A stretch of DNA of 64,000 nt from Stictocephala bisonia (GCA_035578905.1 JAQJVL010000734.1:319501-383500), one strand, 5' to 3'; positions 24,801 to 37,487 are shown, counted from the stretch's first letter. Notes: generated from the sequence alone by a model not told the origin. Translations and numbers: made by a program.

Positions 24801-27800
24801 TGCTCTTGCTATCACGTAACATTTTTAGTTATTAGATTTACAAGACAACCACTTGTTAGATATCATGACACTTTCAATACCCAGCATATTTGTACTCTTG
24901 CTATGACGTAAAATGTTTAGTTACTAGACTTACAAGACAACCACTTGTTAGATATTAGAACACTTTCAATACCCAGCATATTTGTGCTCTAGTTATCACG
25001 TAACATTTTTAGTTACTAGACTTACAAGACAACCACTTGTTAAATATCAGGACACTTTCAATACCCAGCACATTTGTGCTCTTGCTATCACGTAACATTT
25101 TTAGTTATTAGATTTACAAGACAACCACTTGTTAGATATCATGACACTTTCAATACCCAGCATATTTTTACTCTAGCTATCGTGTAACATTTTTAGTTAT
25201 TAGACTTACAAAACAACCACTTGTTAGATATTAGAACACTTTCAATACCCAGCACATTTGTGCTCTTGCTATCACGTAACATTTTTAGTTATTAGATTTA
25301 CAAGACAACCACTTGTTAGATATAATGACACTTTCAATACCCAGCATATTTGTGCTCTAGCTATCACGTACCATTTTTAGATATTAGAATTACAAGACAA
25401 CGACTTGTTAGATATCAGGACACTTTCAATTCCCAGCACATTTGTGCTCTTGCTATCACGAAACATTTTTAGTTATTAGACTTACAAGACAACCACTTGT
25501 TAGATATCATGACACTTTCAATACCCAGCATATTTGTGCTATTGCTATCACGTAACATTTTTAGTTATTAGACTTACAAGACAACCACTTGTTGGATATC
25601 AGGACACTTTCAATACCCAGCACATTTGTGCTCTTGCTATCACGTAACATTTTTAGTTATTAGATTTACAAGACAACCACTTGTTAGATATCATGACACT
25701 TTCAATACCCAACACATTTGTGCTCTTGCTTCACGTAACATTTTTAGTTACTAGACTTACAAGACAACCACTTGTTAGATATCAGGTCACTTTTAATACC
25801 CAGAATATTTGTGCTCTAGCTATCACGTAACATTTTTAGTTATTAGACTTACAAGACAACCACTTGTTAGATATCAGGACACTTTCTATACCCAGCATAT
25901 TTGTGCTCTAGTTATCACGTAACATTTTTAGTTATTAGACTTACAAGACAACCACTTGTTACATATCAGGACACTTTCAATACCCAGCATATTTGTGCTC
26001 TAGTTATCACGTAACATTTTTAGTTATTCGACTTACAAGACAACTACTTGGTAGATATTAGGACACTTTCAATACCCAGCATATTTGTGCTCTAGTTATC
26101 ACGTAACATTTTTAGTTATTAGACTTACAAGACAACCACTTGTTAGATATCAGGACACTTTCAATACCCAGCATATTTGTGCTCTAGTTATCACGTAACA
26201 TTTTTAGTTATTAGACTTACAAGACAACCACTTGTTAAATATCAGGACACTTTCAATACCCAGCACATTTGTGCTCTTGCTATCACGTAACATTTTTAGT
26301 TATTAGACTTACAAGACAACCACTTGTTAAATATCAGGACACTTTCAATACCCAGCACATTTGTGCTCTTGCTATCACGTAACATTTTTAGTTATTAGAC
26401 TTACAAGACAACCACTTGTTAAATATCAGGACACTTTCAATACCCAGCACATTTGTGCTCTTGCTATCACGTAACATTTTTAGTTATCAGACTTACAAGC
26501 CAACCACTTGTTAGATATTAGGACACTTTCAATACCCAGCACATTTGTGCTCTTGCTATCACGTAACATTTTTAGTTATTAGACTTACAAGACAACCACT
26601 TGTTAAATATCAGGACACTTTCAATACCCAGCACATTTGTGCTCTTGCTATCACGTAACATTTTTAGTTATTAGACTTACAAGACAACCACTTGTTAAAT
26701 ATCAGGACACTTTCAATACCCAGCATATTTGTGCTCTAGCTATCACGTAACATTTTTAGTTATTAGACTTACAAGACAACCACTTGTTAAATATCAGGAC
26801 ACTTTCAATACCCAGCACATTTGTGCTCTTGCTATCACGTAACATTTTTAGTTATTAGACTTACAAGAGAACCACTTGTTAAATATCAGGACACTTTCAA
26901 TACTCAGCACATTTGTGCTCTTGCTATCACGTAACATTTTTAGTTATCAGACTTACAAGCCAACCACTTGTTAGGTATTAGGACACTTTCAATACCCAGC
27001 ACATTTGTGCTCTTGCTATCACGTAACATTTTTGTTATTAGACTTACAAGACAACCACTTGTTAGATAACAGGACACTTTCAATACCCAGCATATTTGTG
27101 CTCTAGCTATCACGTAACATTTTTAGTTATTAGACTTACAAGACAACCACTTGTTAGATATCAGGACACTTTCAATACCCAGCACATTTGTGCTCTTGCT
27201 ATCACGTAACAATTTAGTTATTAGACTTACAAGACAACCACTTGTTAGATATCAGGACACTTTCAATACCCAGCATATTTGTGCTCTAGCTATCACGTAA
27301 CATTTTTAGTTATTAGACTTACAAGACAACCACTTGTTAGATATCAGGACACTTTCAATACCCAGCATATTTGTGCTCTTGCTATCACGTAACAATTTAG
27401 TTATTAGACTTACAAGACAACCACTTGTTAGATATCAGGACACTTTCAATACCCAGCACATTTGTGCTCTTGCTATCACGTAACAATTTAGTTATTAGAC
27501 TTACAAGACAACCACTTGTTAGATATCAGGACACTTTCAATACCCAGCACAATTGTGCTCTTGCTATCACGTAACATTTTTAGTTATTAGACTTACAAGC
27601 CAACCACTTGTTAGATATCAGGACACTTTCAATACCCAGCACATTTGTGCTCTTGCTATCACGTAACAATTTAGTTATTAGACTTACAAGACAACCACTT
27701 GTTAGATATCAGGACACTTTCAATACCCAGCACATTTGTGCTCTTGCTATCACGTAACAATTTAGTTATTAGACTTACAAGACAACCACTTGTTAGATAT

Positions 27801-28772
27801 CAGGACACTTTCAATACCCAGCACATTTGTGCTCTTGCTATCACGTAACATTTTTAGTTATTAGACTTACAAGCCAACCACTTGTTAGATATCAGGACAC
27901 TTTCAATACCCAGCACATTTGTGCTCTTGCTATCACGTAACAATTTAGTTATTAGATTTACAAGACAACCACTTGTTAGATATCAGGACACTTTCAATAC
28001 CCAGCACATTTGTGCTCTAGTTATCACGTAACATTTTCAGTTATCAGACTTAATAGCCAACCACTTGTTAGATATTAGGACACTTTCAATACCCAGCACA
28101 TTTGTGCTCTTGCTATCACGTAACATTTTTAGTTATTAGACTTACAAGACAACCACTTGTTAGATATCAGGACACTTTCAATGCCCAGCACATTTGTACT
28201 CTTGCTATCACGTAACATTTTTAGTTATTAGACTTACAAGACAACCACTTGTTAGATATCAGGACACTTTCAATACCCAGCACATTTATGCTCTTGCTAT
28301 CACGTAAAATTTTTAGTTATTATACTTACAAGACAACCACTTGTTAGATATCAGGACACTTTTAATGCCCAGCACATTTGTACTCTTGCTATCACGTAAC
28401 ATTTTTAGTTATTAGACTTACAAGACAACCACTTGTTAGATAACAGGACACTTTCAATACCCAGCATATTTGTGCTTTAGCTATCACGTAACATTTTTAG
28501 TTATTAGACTTACAAGACAACCACTTGTTAGATATCAGGACACTTTCAATACCCAGCATATTTGTGCTCTAGCTATCACGTAACATTTTTAGTTATTAGA
28601 CTTACAAGACAACCACTTGTTAGATATCAGGACACTTTCATTACCTAGCATATTTGTGCTCTAGCTATCACGTAAAATTTTTAGTTATTAGACTTACAAG
28701 ACAACCACTTGTTAGATATCATGACACTTTCAATTCCCAGCACATTTGTGCTCTAGCTATCACGTAACATTT
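21875..28772. repeat. 92-bp satellite-like array, ~75 units
   Basis: Largest array in the window, 6.9 kb. The unit is taacatttttagttattaga, cttacaagacaaccacttgt, tagatatcaggacactttca, atacccagcacatttgtgct, cttgctatcacg (92 bp; landmark 'taacattttt' at 21875, 21967 and onward). Variants include cac/cat-attt, ctcttgct/ctctagct, and an 'acaatttagtt' form with a small deletion (27.2-27.95 kb). A block of nearly identical 'cgtaccattttt' units fills about 24160-24800. Rare variants are shared in order between about 22.45-23.15 kb and 25.39-26.10 kb, so a multi-unit segment was duplicated. No frame stays open, since 92 is not a multiple of three. Confidence 0.97.
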
Positions 28773-29145
28773 TTGTGATTTCAAAAGGTTGCTTGCAATA
28801 CGAATAGTATAAAAATACTTTTAACTTAACCAACAAAGCACTGTATTCCATGAATGGATATTTGTTTACGTTTATGTTATAAAAGTATTAATTTCATACA
28901 TAGTATAATTACACATTGATGAAATGAGGCTCTAAACACTTAATTTTAATACGTTTTCCCTAATTTGTAAATAAATAAACTACACAAGTATTTTACTTAT
29001 GTAGTGACATTTGAAAAACAATTTTTCGTATAAGTTTTAAGGTTTCCAATTTAATTAATTGGAAAAATACTGAAAATGACTTCTCTAAAGTCATACTCTT
29101 GTATTAATGGAAATACTTACATTACAACACTGACCATATGGTATT
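28773..29145. other. AT-rich spacer
   Basis: No feature seen between the 92-bp array and the 34-bp array. Confidence 0.6.
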
Positions 29146-29149
29146 TTGT

Positions 29150-29202
29150 AGTACATATATCGTAAATATTTCCTCATCGTAAATATTTACGATATATGTA
29201 CT
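29150..29202. repeat. Perfect 21-bp inverted repeat (hairpin)
   Basis: Bases 29150-29170 (agtacatatatcgtaaatat t) pair without mismatch with 29182-29202, leaving an 11-base loop. The right arm is also the start of the adjacent tandem array, so the hairpin is a head-to-head junction of array units. Confidence 0.93.
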
Positions 29203-29525
29203 AAGTTATGCATCTCATATTTACGATATATGTACTAAGTTATGAATCTCATATTTAGGATATATGTACTAAGTTATGAATCTCATATTTACGATATATG
29301 TACTAAGTTATGCATCTCATATTTACGATATATGTACTGTTATGCATATCATATTTACGATATATGTACTGTTATGCATATCATATTTACGATATATGTA
29401 CTAAGTTATGCATCTCATATTTACGATATATGTACTGTTATGCATATCATATTTACGATATATGTACTAAGATATGCATCTCATATTTACGATATATGTT
29501 CTAAGTTATGCATCTCATTTCATAC
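29186..29525. repeat. 34/31-bp tandem array
   Basis: About ten units of 'tatttacgatatatgtacta' plus 'agttatgcatctca' (34 bp), or a shorter 31-bp form with 'ctgttatgcatatca'. The frames at 29242-29547 and 29310-29504 are by-products of the repeat. Confidence 0.93.
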
Positions 29526-31625
29526 TCTTATAACTGAGAAGCTATAAATTAAAACAACTGGCTGAGTGACTTATAAATAAATTCATGAATATCAGAAAAG
29601 GTACTGAACATATTAAAACTTTGAATATAATATTAGAGTAAGGTAATATTAGAGTGTGTAGATTGTCAGTTGTACTATATAATACATACATTACATTATG
29701 GATGCATCAAAACAAAACAGAATACATAACCTATGGTTAAGAACATTTTAGAAAATACGTCATAAAATGCAATGTAAGAATGTAAACGGTAGTCCTGTTG
29801 TGCGAAACGAAATATAGAAGGAAACCCAATTTGAGAAATTGTATCCAAGTTGTGTCAACACGAGGTGTCTTTCCTTCTTCCTCAGGTGTCATGCCAAAGT
29901 TTATAGTGTGTAGGAAAGTCTGGTCAGTTTTCTAATTGATTTATATTTACGTAACGACTAAACATAAACAATAAGTACGCAGTAATAATATAAGTTGCCA
30001 GGAATGAGAACCGTTCTCCGTCTTATAACACATAGGAAGTAACTCCGGGATTTATTACGGTAACTTACATTGCAATTTTGATGGTCTGCAAAAGAAATTA
30101 GATAAACATGAAGATAGTAAAAATAATATTAAAAATACTTTACAAAATTACGTTTTATTTAATAAAACATTCCTGGAGAGCAAGAATAAGGTACGAAGAA
30201 GCAAGGTTGGCTAACAAAATATTAGACAGTATATGACTGTATTTTGCTTGATCCTATATTCTATTAAGTTCACTGTTTAAAGCGCCTGTTAATATTAAAG
30301 CAACAAAGTACAAATCATATGGAAATGACCATTTATTACAACAGAGGCAATTTATAATGAATTCAAATTACTTTTTAAATGGGATTCAATTAAATATGTT
30401 GCCAAAACGAAAAAAAGGCATGGTGATATAATTTAAAGAGTACCTAACGTGTTTTCTCAAAGGAATGCCCTTCATTCAGAAGCACAAGTCTTAGACTGTG
30501 GTCGTAAAATTAATAGTCTATAATTAAAGCAATATTTTTGTACAAGATATAATTACTTAAATCTTATTGATAAATAACAGAAAAATTGCTTAGATCAGAT
30601 ACAAAGACATAAAAGTATTTTATTAAAATTACTCGTATGAGTGGTATTCAGAATATTCAAAGCGAGTGCTTGAATGACCTTTCTATATTGTGATAAACAA
30701 ACACTAATTACCCATAAGTATCGTAGGTGCAATATTAGAGGTCACAAAGGTCCAGGTCTGACCGGCACTTTGTCACAGGGAGGGTCACTCTGAATCCATT
30801 AAGACCCTTGACAGATAACAGCTCAATTCCATTTGTCTTCATGTAATGCCTTGTCATTAAAGTTATCACTAACCATTTGTTTATCCATTTGATTTTTAAT
30901 GTGATGTTTATACCTTATTTACAAATAGTACATAAATAAACCGAGTAGTTTTAATTTTAACTACCATATTAATTATTGCAGTTATTTTTAATTGATAAAT
31001 GTTGTTTCAATAAAATGTAGTAATTTGGAATAACATGAATGGAAACATAATGTATATAAATTGAGTTTTAGGTAATGTACAGAAAAATCATTTTGTAATC
31101 ACTACTTATAATAGTCAGCTGATAAATACTGGCTTAAATGTCATATTTAAGTATACTTTACAGAACAATTTCATTTTTCTTTTTAAACACAGATAAAATC
31201 GTATAGATTTGGTAAAAATGTTTTAGCAAAATACAATTATTTTATACTTCCGTTAGATACTGACTTAAAGTATTTATAAAATACGTATATTTGTTAGTAC
31301 ATCATTAAAAAAAAACTATTTTACTTTTAAACTACATTTGACTCTTGACAAGAACATTTATACCATTTAAGATAACTTTAGACTGACCTTAACAATATCC
31401 ACTATTCTCCATTGAAACTATTCTACTAAAGAAGTTGCTCAAACCGATAAAAATTGATAATTTCTCGATGGCACTTTTTTATTATAATTAATACCATCAT
31501 GTATCACAATTGTTCAAAACATTTTCGATAGGAAAGTCAATCTAATTATTTTACACCACTTATATAATAGATTTAATTGATATCGTAATACTACGTTTGA
31601 AAGTAATATCAATGTTCACTACATT
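29526..31625. other. AT-rich intergenic DNA with one dispersed-repeat copy
   Basis: Contains copy 1 of an unclassified interspersed repeat (29740-29928, listed separately). Around 30720-30860 the sequence is less AT-rich but unrecognised. No coding signal. Confidence 0.5.
29740..29928 (-). mobile_element. Unclassified interspersed repeat family X, copy 1
   Basis: Read on the minus strand, it starts at 'aaaactgaccagactttcct' and runs through 'gtgttgacacaacttgg', 'tttccttctatatttcgttt' and 'aggactacc'. It aligns along its length with 37488-37690 and, less fully, with 47830-47990. There is no coding potential. The family is not identified. Confidence 0.7.
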
Positions 31626-31628
31626 GTA

Positions 31629-31880
31629 ATAATTTATTATTATTATTATTTTTTATTTTTTGAGGAGATGCCAATATCCTTTTTCACCTTACTCTCGGCA
31701 CTCCACCTAGATTAATGATCTATGCGAGGAACATATTTACACAGAGTAAGGGGGCGAACCAGTACTGTAGAAGGTGAATATTACTAATTTTCCAGTCTAG
31801 GCCGAATACGAACCAGCGCTATCTCTAACTCAAGTTCAGAGCTCTGACGCCTCAGACCGCTCGGCCACCGGCTCGGCCAC
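31629..31880 (-). mobile_element. tRNA-derived SINE
   Basis: On the minus strand, the 5' end (31880 downward) resembles a tRNA with a long variable arm. A box: tggccgagcggtctgaggcg (31867-31848). B box: ggttcgtattc (31814-31804, cf. GGTTCGAATCC). The A-box type suggests a Leu- or Ser-like tRNA origin, a family-level guess. A tRNA-unrelated body of ~130 bp follows. The 3' end is an (AAT)n-type tail, seen on the plus strand as tattattattatt at 31636-31660. It is not a functional tRNA gene: the 3' acceptor half is missing and the body continues. Confidence 0.85.
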
Positions 31881-31884
31881 TTAT

Positions 31885-33058
31885 AGAACAACTCTTCCAA
31901 TTTTATATTACAAACGAAATCCTATTTATCTATTAACTTAATAGTTCGAATTGGTTCAGTATTACATTATATGTTAGCTTAAAACAGTCTTAGTATGTAT
32001 TTCAGTTTTAGCAGATTAAATCTCTATTGTGTGTGTACGTTATTCAATACGTAATAACTAGAAGGCTATGGTTATGTAATCATAAATGTGTGTGGGTTCC
32101 AGGAAGGCTGTGAACCTTATACTTTCACAGTATGTGGGAACACTAAAACAACATCATTGCATATGCTGATATGGTTTATTAGTTTGCAGTGTTTGAGTAT
32201 ACAGTTGAAATAAAATTGTTAAAATATAAATATCAATCTACGAAATCAAATTAAAGCTACTAGGTAAGAATTATTTCAAAGTAGTTTTATTTTTTAATAT
32301 CTGTTAGTTACTAAGGGTTATTATTTGCCTCCTCTTTGATACTAGTAATAAATAATAACAAAACTATCTAAATTGTTCCTAGAAGATACAGGATTTTTTT
32401 GTAGTTAAGCTGATGTGAGCTCTGTAAAATTAATCTTTGTAGTTTATTGTGATGAAATAAACCTTTTAAAGTTGTATATTTCTTCGTATTATGTTTGCAA
32501 AATAACTAAACAAAAAAATAAATGTGAATATGAAGAGTTAATGTTGAATTTCCATTTCAATCAAGTTTTACTATTTTAATTATTATTCGAATTACAACTT
32601 GAATCAATTACTAAGAATCATCAGGTTATTTGTCAGCACAACTTTAGTAATGAGATCACCGAGTCTTCCTGTTAGAGTTAGTAACATTAAATGTCATAGA
32701 TTCCATAGTCCTACCCCATATGTGACGTCACACCGTGCTGACATTACGTTCTCTAGATAAGAATGCAATAATTTCCAGCTTCAGGCCAGACAACGATTTC
32801 AATCTACATACTCAGTGAACTAATATAATATTAAACTTCAATATATCAATCTTATCATATATCACTAAAACCTCGGAGTGCATTTATGTTCTTTTGAGCA
32901 AACCTGTGCATGATTAAGTAGTCCCTTTGTAATATTTAATTAATGAGTTCAATGCTCTCAACAATTGAATTGGCAGATTTTCGTGCTGTTTAAGTTTTTG
33001 CACTGCTTTAAATCATCAGTTGTTTATGATAATTTGGATGTAAACTAATTTAAATAAA
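31885..33058. other. AT-rich intergenic DNA with one dispersed-repeat copy
   Basis: Holds copy 1 of repeat family Y (32600-32821, listed separately). Otherwise nothing recognisable. Confidence 0.5.
32600..32821 (-). mobile_element. Unclassified interspersed repeat family Y, copy 1
   Basis: The reverse complement begins 'agttcactgagtatgtagat', continues 'tgaaatcgttgtctggcctg', and reaches the palindrome tgtgacgtcaca (32721-32732). The same order is found on the plus strand at 63733-63813, with a ~20-bp length difference. Weaker similarity continues beyond the palindrome. Confidence 0.7.
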
Positions 33059-33060
33059 TA

Positions 33061-33652
33061 CTGGGTGATTTTTAAGTCCATTACTCCCTAACTTATTTCC
33101 ACGGTCATAAAATATTTACTTTTTTAATATGTTGGTAAATTAATATTAACCAACACTACATTTAGAGTGTTTCAATGTTATTAGGGATCACTTGGGGTCC
33201 AAGATCTAGGAGTCAACTTCTACATTTTAAATAGGAACGGGGTCATGTTATGAATCATTTAACACCGCCATTACAAGCTGGAAACGATTGTGCAATTAGA
33301 ATGTTAAAAGGAAGTATCGTATTTTAATTAGAAAATTACGCAGGCGATGACCTATGAAATAAAACAACAAAAATAATTAACTAATAACATAACATCGAAA
33401 CATTCTTTTATAATTCAGGTTGCACTGTCGCTAGAAATTGTGGTGTTAAATGGCATATCAGATGACTACGTTCCTGGTTAACATTTTAAAGTTGATTCCT
33501 AGATCTTGGAACCCAAGTGATCTCTAATAACATTGAAACACTCTAAATGTATGTGAGTTAGTATTAATTTTATGTAATATTCAAAAAGCAAATACAGTAT
33601 ATTACAAACTGTGGAAATAGGTAAGGAGATAATTCATTTAAAATTCACCTTA
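33061..33652. mobile_element. Fold-back / MITE-like element with ~240-bp inverted arms
   Basis: The left arm (33061-33300) and right arm (about 33412-33652) are inverted, imperfect copies. They share tttagagtgtttcaatgtta, gatcacttggg, ccaagatctagga and cctaacttatttccac, in mirrored order, around a ~110-bp loop. The outer ends read ctgggtgatttttaag on the left and aaggtgaattttaaat on the right (reverse complement). Each is flanked by TA, consistent with but not proof of a Tc1/mariner-type TA target duplication. There is no coding capacity. Confidence 0.85.
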
Positions 33653-33654
33653 TA

Positions 33655-34125
33655 TACATTAGTATGCTTTATCTTTATATACAATAAGAGTTAAGTTAGG
33701 CGTCTCTATATTAATGTGAATGAGACTAAATAACTAACTGCTGCAGTATGTCGGGCGCTCTGTCAGTCATTATTTCACTCAACTCATATCATTTTAATGA
33801 TTTAACATACATTTGCTGTATGACATTATTCAAATTATAGTCTGGTCCATATGTTCTACCCTCAAATTTCGTTTCAAAACAAATCTGAAGATTGAGTTCA
33901 AATTTGCATCATAATATGGCCAACAACTGTACCAGTTTGGGCACCACCGTACATCAGCTCTGGAGTTTCTGATCCCATGTTATACTCAATTTCCGATTAT
34001 GTGAGTGGTCGATATCTTAAAGGTCAAATATTCAAACACAGGTGCAGCTGATTTCTCAACCTGCTCGGGTATCCACAGGGCTCATTAAGAGGCCCCTGGC
34101 TCTTCAAATGTGTTTGTGTAAAATC
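33655..34125. other. Non-coding spacer
   Basis: No feature recognised between the fold-back element and the 36-bp array. Confidence 0.55.
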
Positions 34126-34126
34126 T

Positions 34127-35225
34127 GGCTGGTAGGTCAATAACAATGTAGGTGTAAGTGTTGGCTGGTGGGTCAATAACAATGAATGTGTAAGTGTAGG
34201 CTGGTTGGTCAATAACAATGTAGGTGTAATTATTGGCTAGTAGGTCAATAACAATGTTTGTGTAGGTGTTGGCTGGTGGGTCAATACCAATGTATGTTAA
34301 GTGTTGGCTGATGGGTTATTAACAATGTAGGTGTAGGTGTTGGCTGGTAGGTCAATAACAATGTATGTGTAAGTGTTGGCTGGTAGGTCAATAACAATGT
34401 ATGGTTAAGTGTTGTCTGGTAGGTCAATAACAATGTATGTGTAAGTGTTGGCTGGTGGGTCAATAACAATGTAGGTGTAAGTGTTGGATGGTGGGTCAAT
34501 AACAATGTAGGTGTAAGATTGGTTGGGTGGGTTAATAACATTGTAGGAGTAAGTGTTGGTTGGTGGGTCAGTAACAATGTAGGTGTAAGTGTTGGTTGGT
34601 GGGTCATTAACAATGTAGGTGTAAGTGTTGGCTGGTGGGTCAATAACAATTTAGGTGTAAGAGTGGTCGGGTGGGTCAGTAACAATGTAGGTGTAAGTGT
34701 TGGTTGGTGGGTCATTAACAATGTAGGTGTAAGTGTTGGCTGGTGGGTCATTAACAATTTAGGTGTAAGAGTGGTCGGGTGGGTCAGTAACAATGTAGGT
34801 GTAAGTGTTGGTTGGTGGGTCATTAACAATGTAGGTGTAAGTGTTGGTTGGTGGGTCATTAACAATGTAGGTGTAAGAGTGGTCGGGTGGGTCAGTAACA
34901 ATGTAGGTGTAAGTGTTGGTTGGTGGGTCATTAACAATGTAGGTGTAAGTGTTGGCTAGTGGGTCATTAACAATTTAGGTGTAAGAGTGGTCGGGTGGGT
35001 CAGTAACAATGTAGGTGTAAGTGTTGGTTGGTGGGTCATTAACAATGTAGGTGTAAGTGTTGGTTGGTGGGTCATTAACAATGTAGGTGTAAGTGTTGGC
35101 TGGTGGGTCAATAACAATTTAGGTGTAAGAGTGGTCGGGTGGGTCAGTAACAATGTAGGTGTAAGTGTTGGTTGGTGGGTCATTAACAATATAGGTGTAA
35201 GTGTTGGCTGTAGGTCAGTAACACT
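34127..35225. repeat. 36-bp minisatellite array (GTAGGTGTAAGTGTTGG type)
   Basis: About 30 units of tcaataacaatgtaggtgta then agtgttggctggtggg (36 bp). A variant with 'agagtggtcgggtggg' recurs regularly in 34650-35160. The period is twelve codons, so frames stay open on both strands (for example 34281-34937 minus and 34519-34959 plus). The low-complexity products are not treated as proteins. Confidence 0.96.
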
Positions 35226-35551
35226 GTAGTAAGTATATGAATACGCGACTGTTTCATTGTTTGTTTTTGGAGTCACTGCTACACTACTCTGTTTGGCTGA
35301 TTTATAAATCAATCACATTACAAACAAAACATATGTTTACATTACATTCGTGAAGATACTGAATCACAAATAACTTAAATATTCCTTTCAGCAGAGTTAC
35401 TGTCAAACTACAGTAAATGAATGTATTATACTCATTAGGTTATTTCTATAGGAGTTATCATTTATGTTTCTATCAAATTTACAATTTATACTTAACCTAT
35501 GATTTATGATTATTTTCAATTTTTACGTAAATTATTATCACTTATAAAACT
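35226..35551. other. AT-rich spacer and left remnant of repeat family X
   Basis: The last ~30 bp (ttacgtaaat ... aaact, about 35523-35551) resemble the sequence next to the 'aaact' point in family X copy 1 at 29.9 kb. This suggests the following 1.9-kb block was inserted into a family X copy. Confidence 0.45.
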
Positions 35552-37487
35552 TTTACTGGGTCATTTTGACCGGTACATTTCTTTTTTTTCGTCATAGTCT
35601 GCCGGGCTGCCTGAGATTCGCTTGTGCCCGGCGATTCGCGTAATTTGGTGGCCGTTGGCTTGGACTCGGTCGTTCCGTGTTCCGGCTTTCGTCTGTCAGG
35701 TTGGCCATCAGTCTAGATTGTTCTAGTAGAGTTCTACTCGGCCGAACCACCTTACCATGCGAGGCTAAAGGCTCCTAAAACGTAAGTGTTCTTTTGTAAT
35801 TTCTAATATCTAATCACCCTTTTGGTGAAAATACTTTGTTTAAATGATTATAATAATCGGGGTTAGTTGTAATTTTCAGTGCATTGTTAAATTTGTGTTC
35901 TTTGTCTAGATGTTTCTCAGACTAGGTTAAAGCCATGTGCTCAAGGTTACAGTTTTACCAGTAATTGCTTTATTATATCTTGTTTTATTTTCAATTGTAA
36001 TTCTGTATAATGTTTATTGAGCCTTTTTTCAGTTGGAGTTACCGATATATCATATTTTTGTTACTTGACAATAACCTAGCCTATCTGTGTAGTTTGATTT
36101 TCATGTATAACATTTTGCTCCTGTATCTATAGCCTAGTTTTCAGTTTGTCATTTTTTTTGTTCCATACGTCTTTTATATTTTTTTAAATTGTAATTTAGT
36201 TTAAATTATTCATAGCCTAAAGTTAATCTTTCATTGTCTTGTTTGCTCCACTCATGTTCTTGTTTGTATCTTCATGTTCAGTTTTGCGAAATCATGCACA
36301 CTTATATTTAGTTGTTATGTGTTATTTTTGTAAAAGGGTTTGGCTGTTCTATTTTTAATGGCTGTGTTTGACCTTGCAGTCCAGGGTCCTCGAGTGGGAC
36401 ATCTTCCCTCAGCCTGTCGTCCGGGGAAAGTTCGACCATCCACACTGCCAGCCTGGCCTGAGGACCATGTATAGAGGCCATTGGTGACCCTGCTGCCCCA
36501 ACTACATCTTTGGGTATGAGTCTTCTGTCCTCAGGTCAGTGCTTTCCATGTTGTTTTTCCTGGCGGCTGAGCTGGGGGTTCATAATAAGAAAAAAGAAGA
36601 AAAAAAATTTTTGGTGGAACTTTTTAATTTGGCCTAGACCTAAGACTGAATGGACAAAGTGATTTTATGCAACACAGCCAGTGGGGACTTATATTTTTTT
36701 TTTTTTATTAAAGGAGTAACACTGTTAAAACATACCAAGAACTTTTACTGTTAATATTTGTTGTTATTTAGTTTAATTAGTTTATTTTCTTGTTACCTTT
36801 GTTTAGATTTTTATATTTGTTAGGTCCCCATTGTTAAATCATGTTATTATTTATTCATATGTTTAGGCCTAGTTATTGGTATTTATTTTTTGGGTTACGT
36901 GTATTAGGGGTGTTTTGGAGTGAATTTTTACTCGAATGGTACCGTTTTATATATTTTTTTAAGTTGTTTAATTTTTAAACTCACCAAAAGGGGATTATTG
37001 TACTTTTACGTAACTTCTTATTCGGAGCTGCCCAGGGATTCCGGCTTACTCCCTGGCCCGGTGGAATTATGGGCTGTGGGCTGAATTGCCGGGTTTATTT
37101 GGGGTTATCGAAATTGTTTCTGAATTTGTCACCTTGTAAATTGTTAATAAATTTTGTCTTACGTTTTGGGTGTCTCTGGCTAGGCTGCAGATAGGCCATG
37201 TAGTTGTTAATTGGTAATTTTGGTATTTGTTGAGTTTGTTGTTTTGTAGCTTTTGTGTATTATCTTGTTAATTTTAGGGTTTATTATTATTGATTTAAGT
37301 GCGAATTTGGTTGTGGCCTTCTGCCAGCCAGTTTTGCTTTCTTGGTAATAAAATTTAGTTTGGCTCAGCTGCCGAGTGTTATTTTGACCCTCCAACTGCC
37401 ACCCGTGATCCCATCGCTCGACTTGTTTTGAGCTATCCCCCAGTTGGCACGCTTTACAGCTTTGGTGGGGGGGGGATGGGTCTCAAA
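35552..37487. mobile_element. Unclassified 1.9-kb insertion within a family X repeat
   Basis: Flanked by a 5-bp direct repeat aaact (35547-35551, 37488-37492), with family X sequence on the right and weakly on the left. Inside, GC-richer blocks (35590-35780, 36375-36535, 37020-37110, 37375-37460) alternate with T-rich stretches. The block edges look like splice signals: aaaac|gtaagtg near 35779, ttgcag near 36380, and cctcag|gtcagtg near 36534. Also present are two AATAAA signals (near 37146 and 37348), a TGGTGACCC motif near 36481, and a G-run with purines near 37467-37483. It could be an LTR-element derivative, another transposon, or a captured non-coding transcript. No long frame exists. 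Confidence 0.4.

Noticed and set aside
21875..28772. CRISPR array
   Set aside because: Units are directly contiguous with no unique spacers, no cas genes are present, and the context is eukaryotic.
31845..31880. Functional tRNA gene
   Set aside because: Only A- and B-box regions are recognisable; there is no matching acceptor stem, and a SINE body with an (AAT)n tail follows.
34281..35312. Threonine/leucine/proline-rich repeat proteins on the minus strand
   Set aside because: By-products of a 36-bp minisatellite; the complementary strand is equally open.
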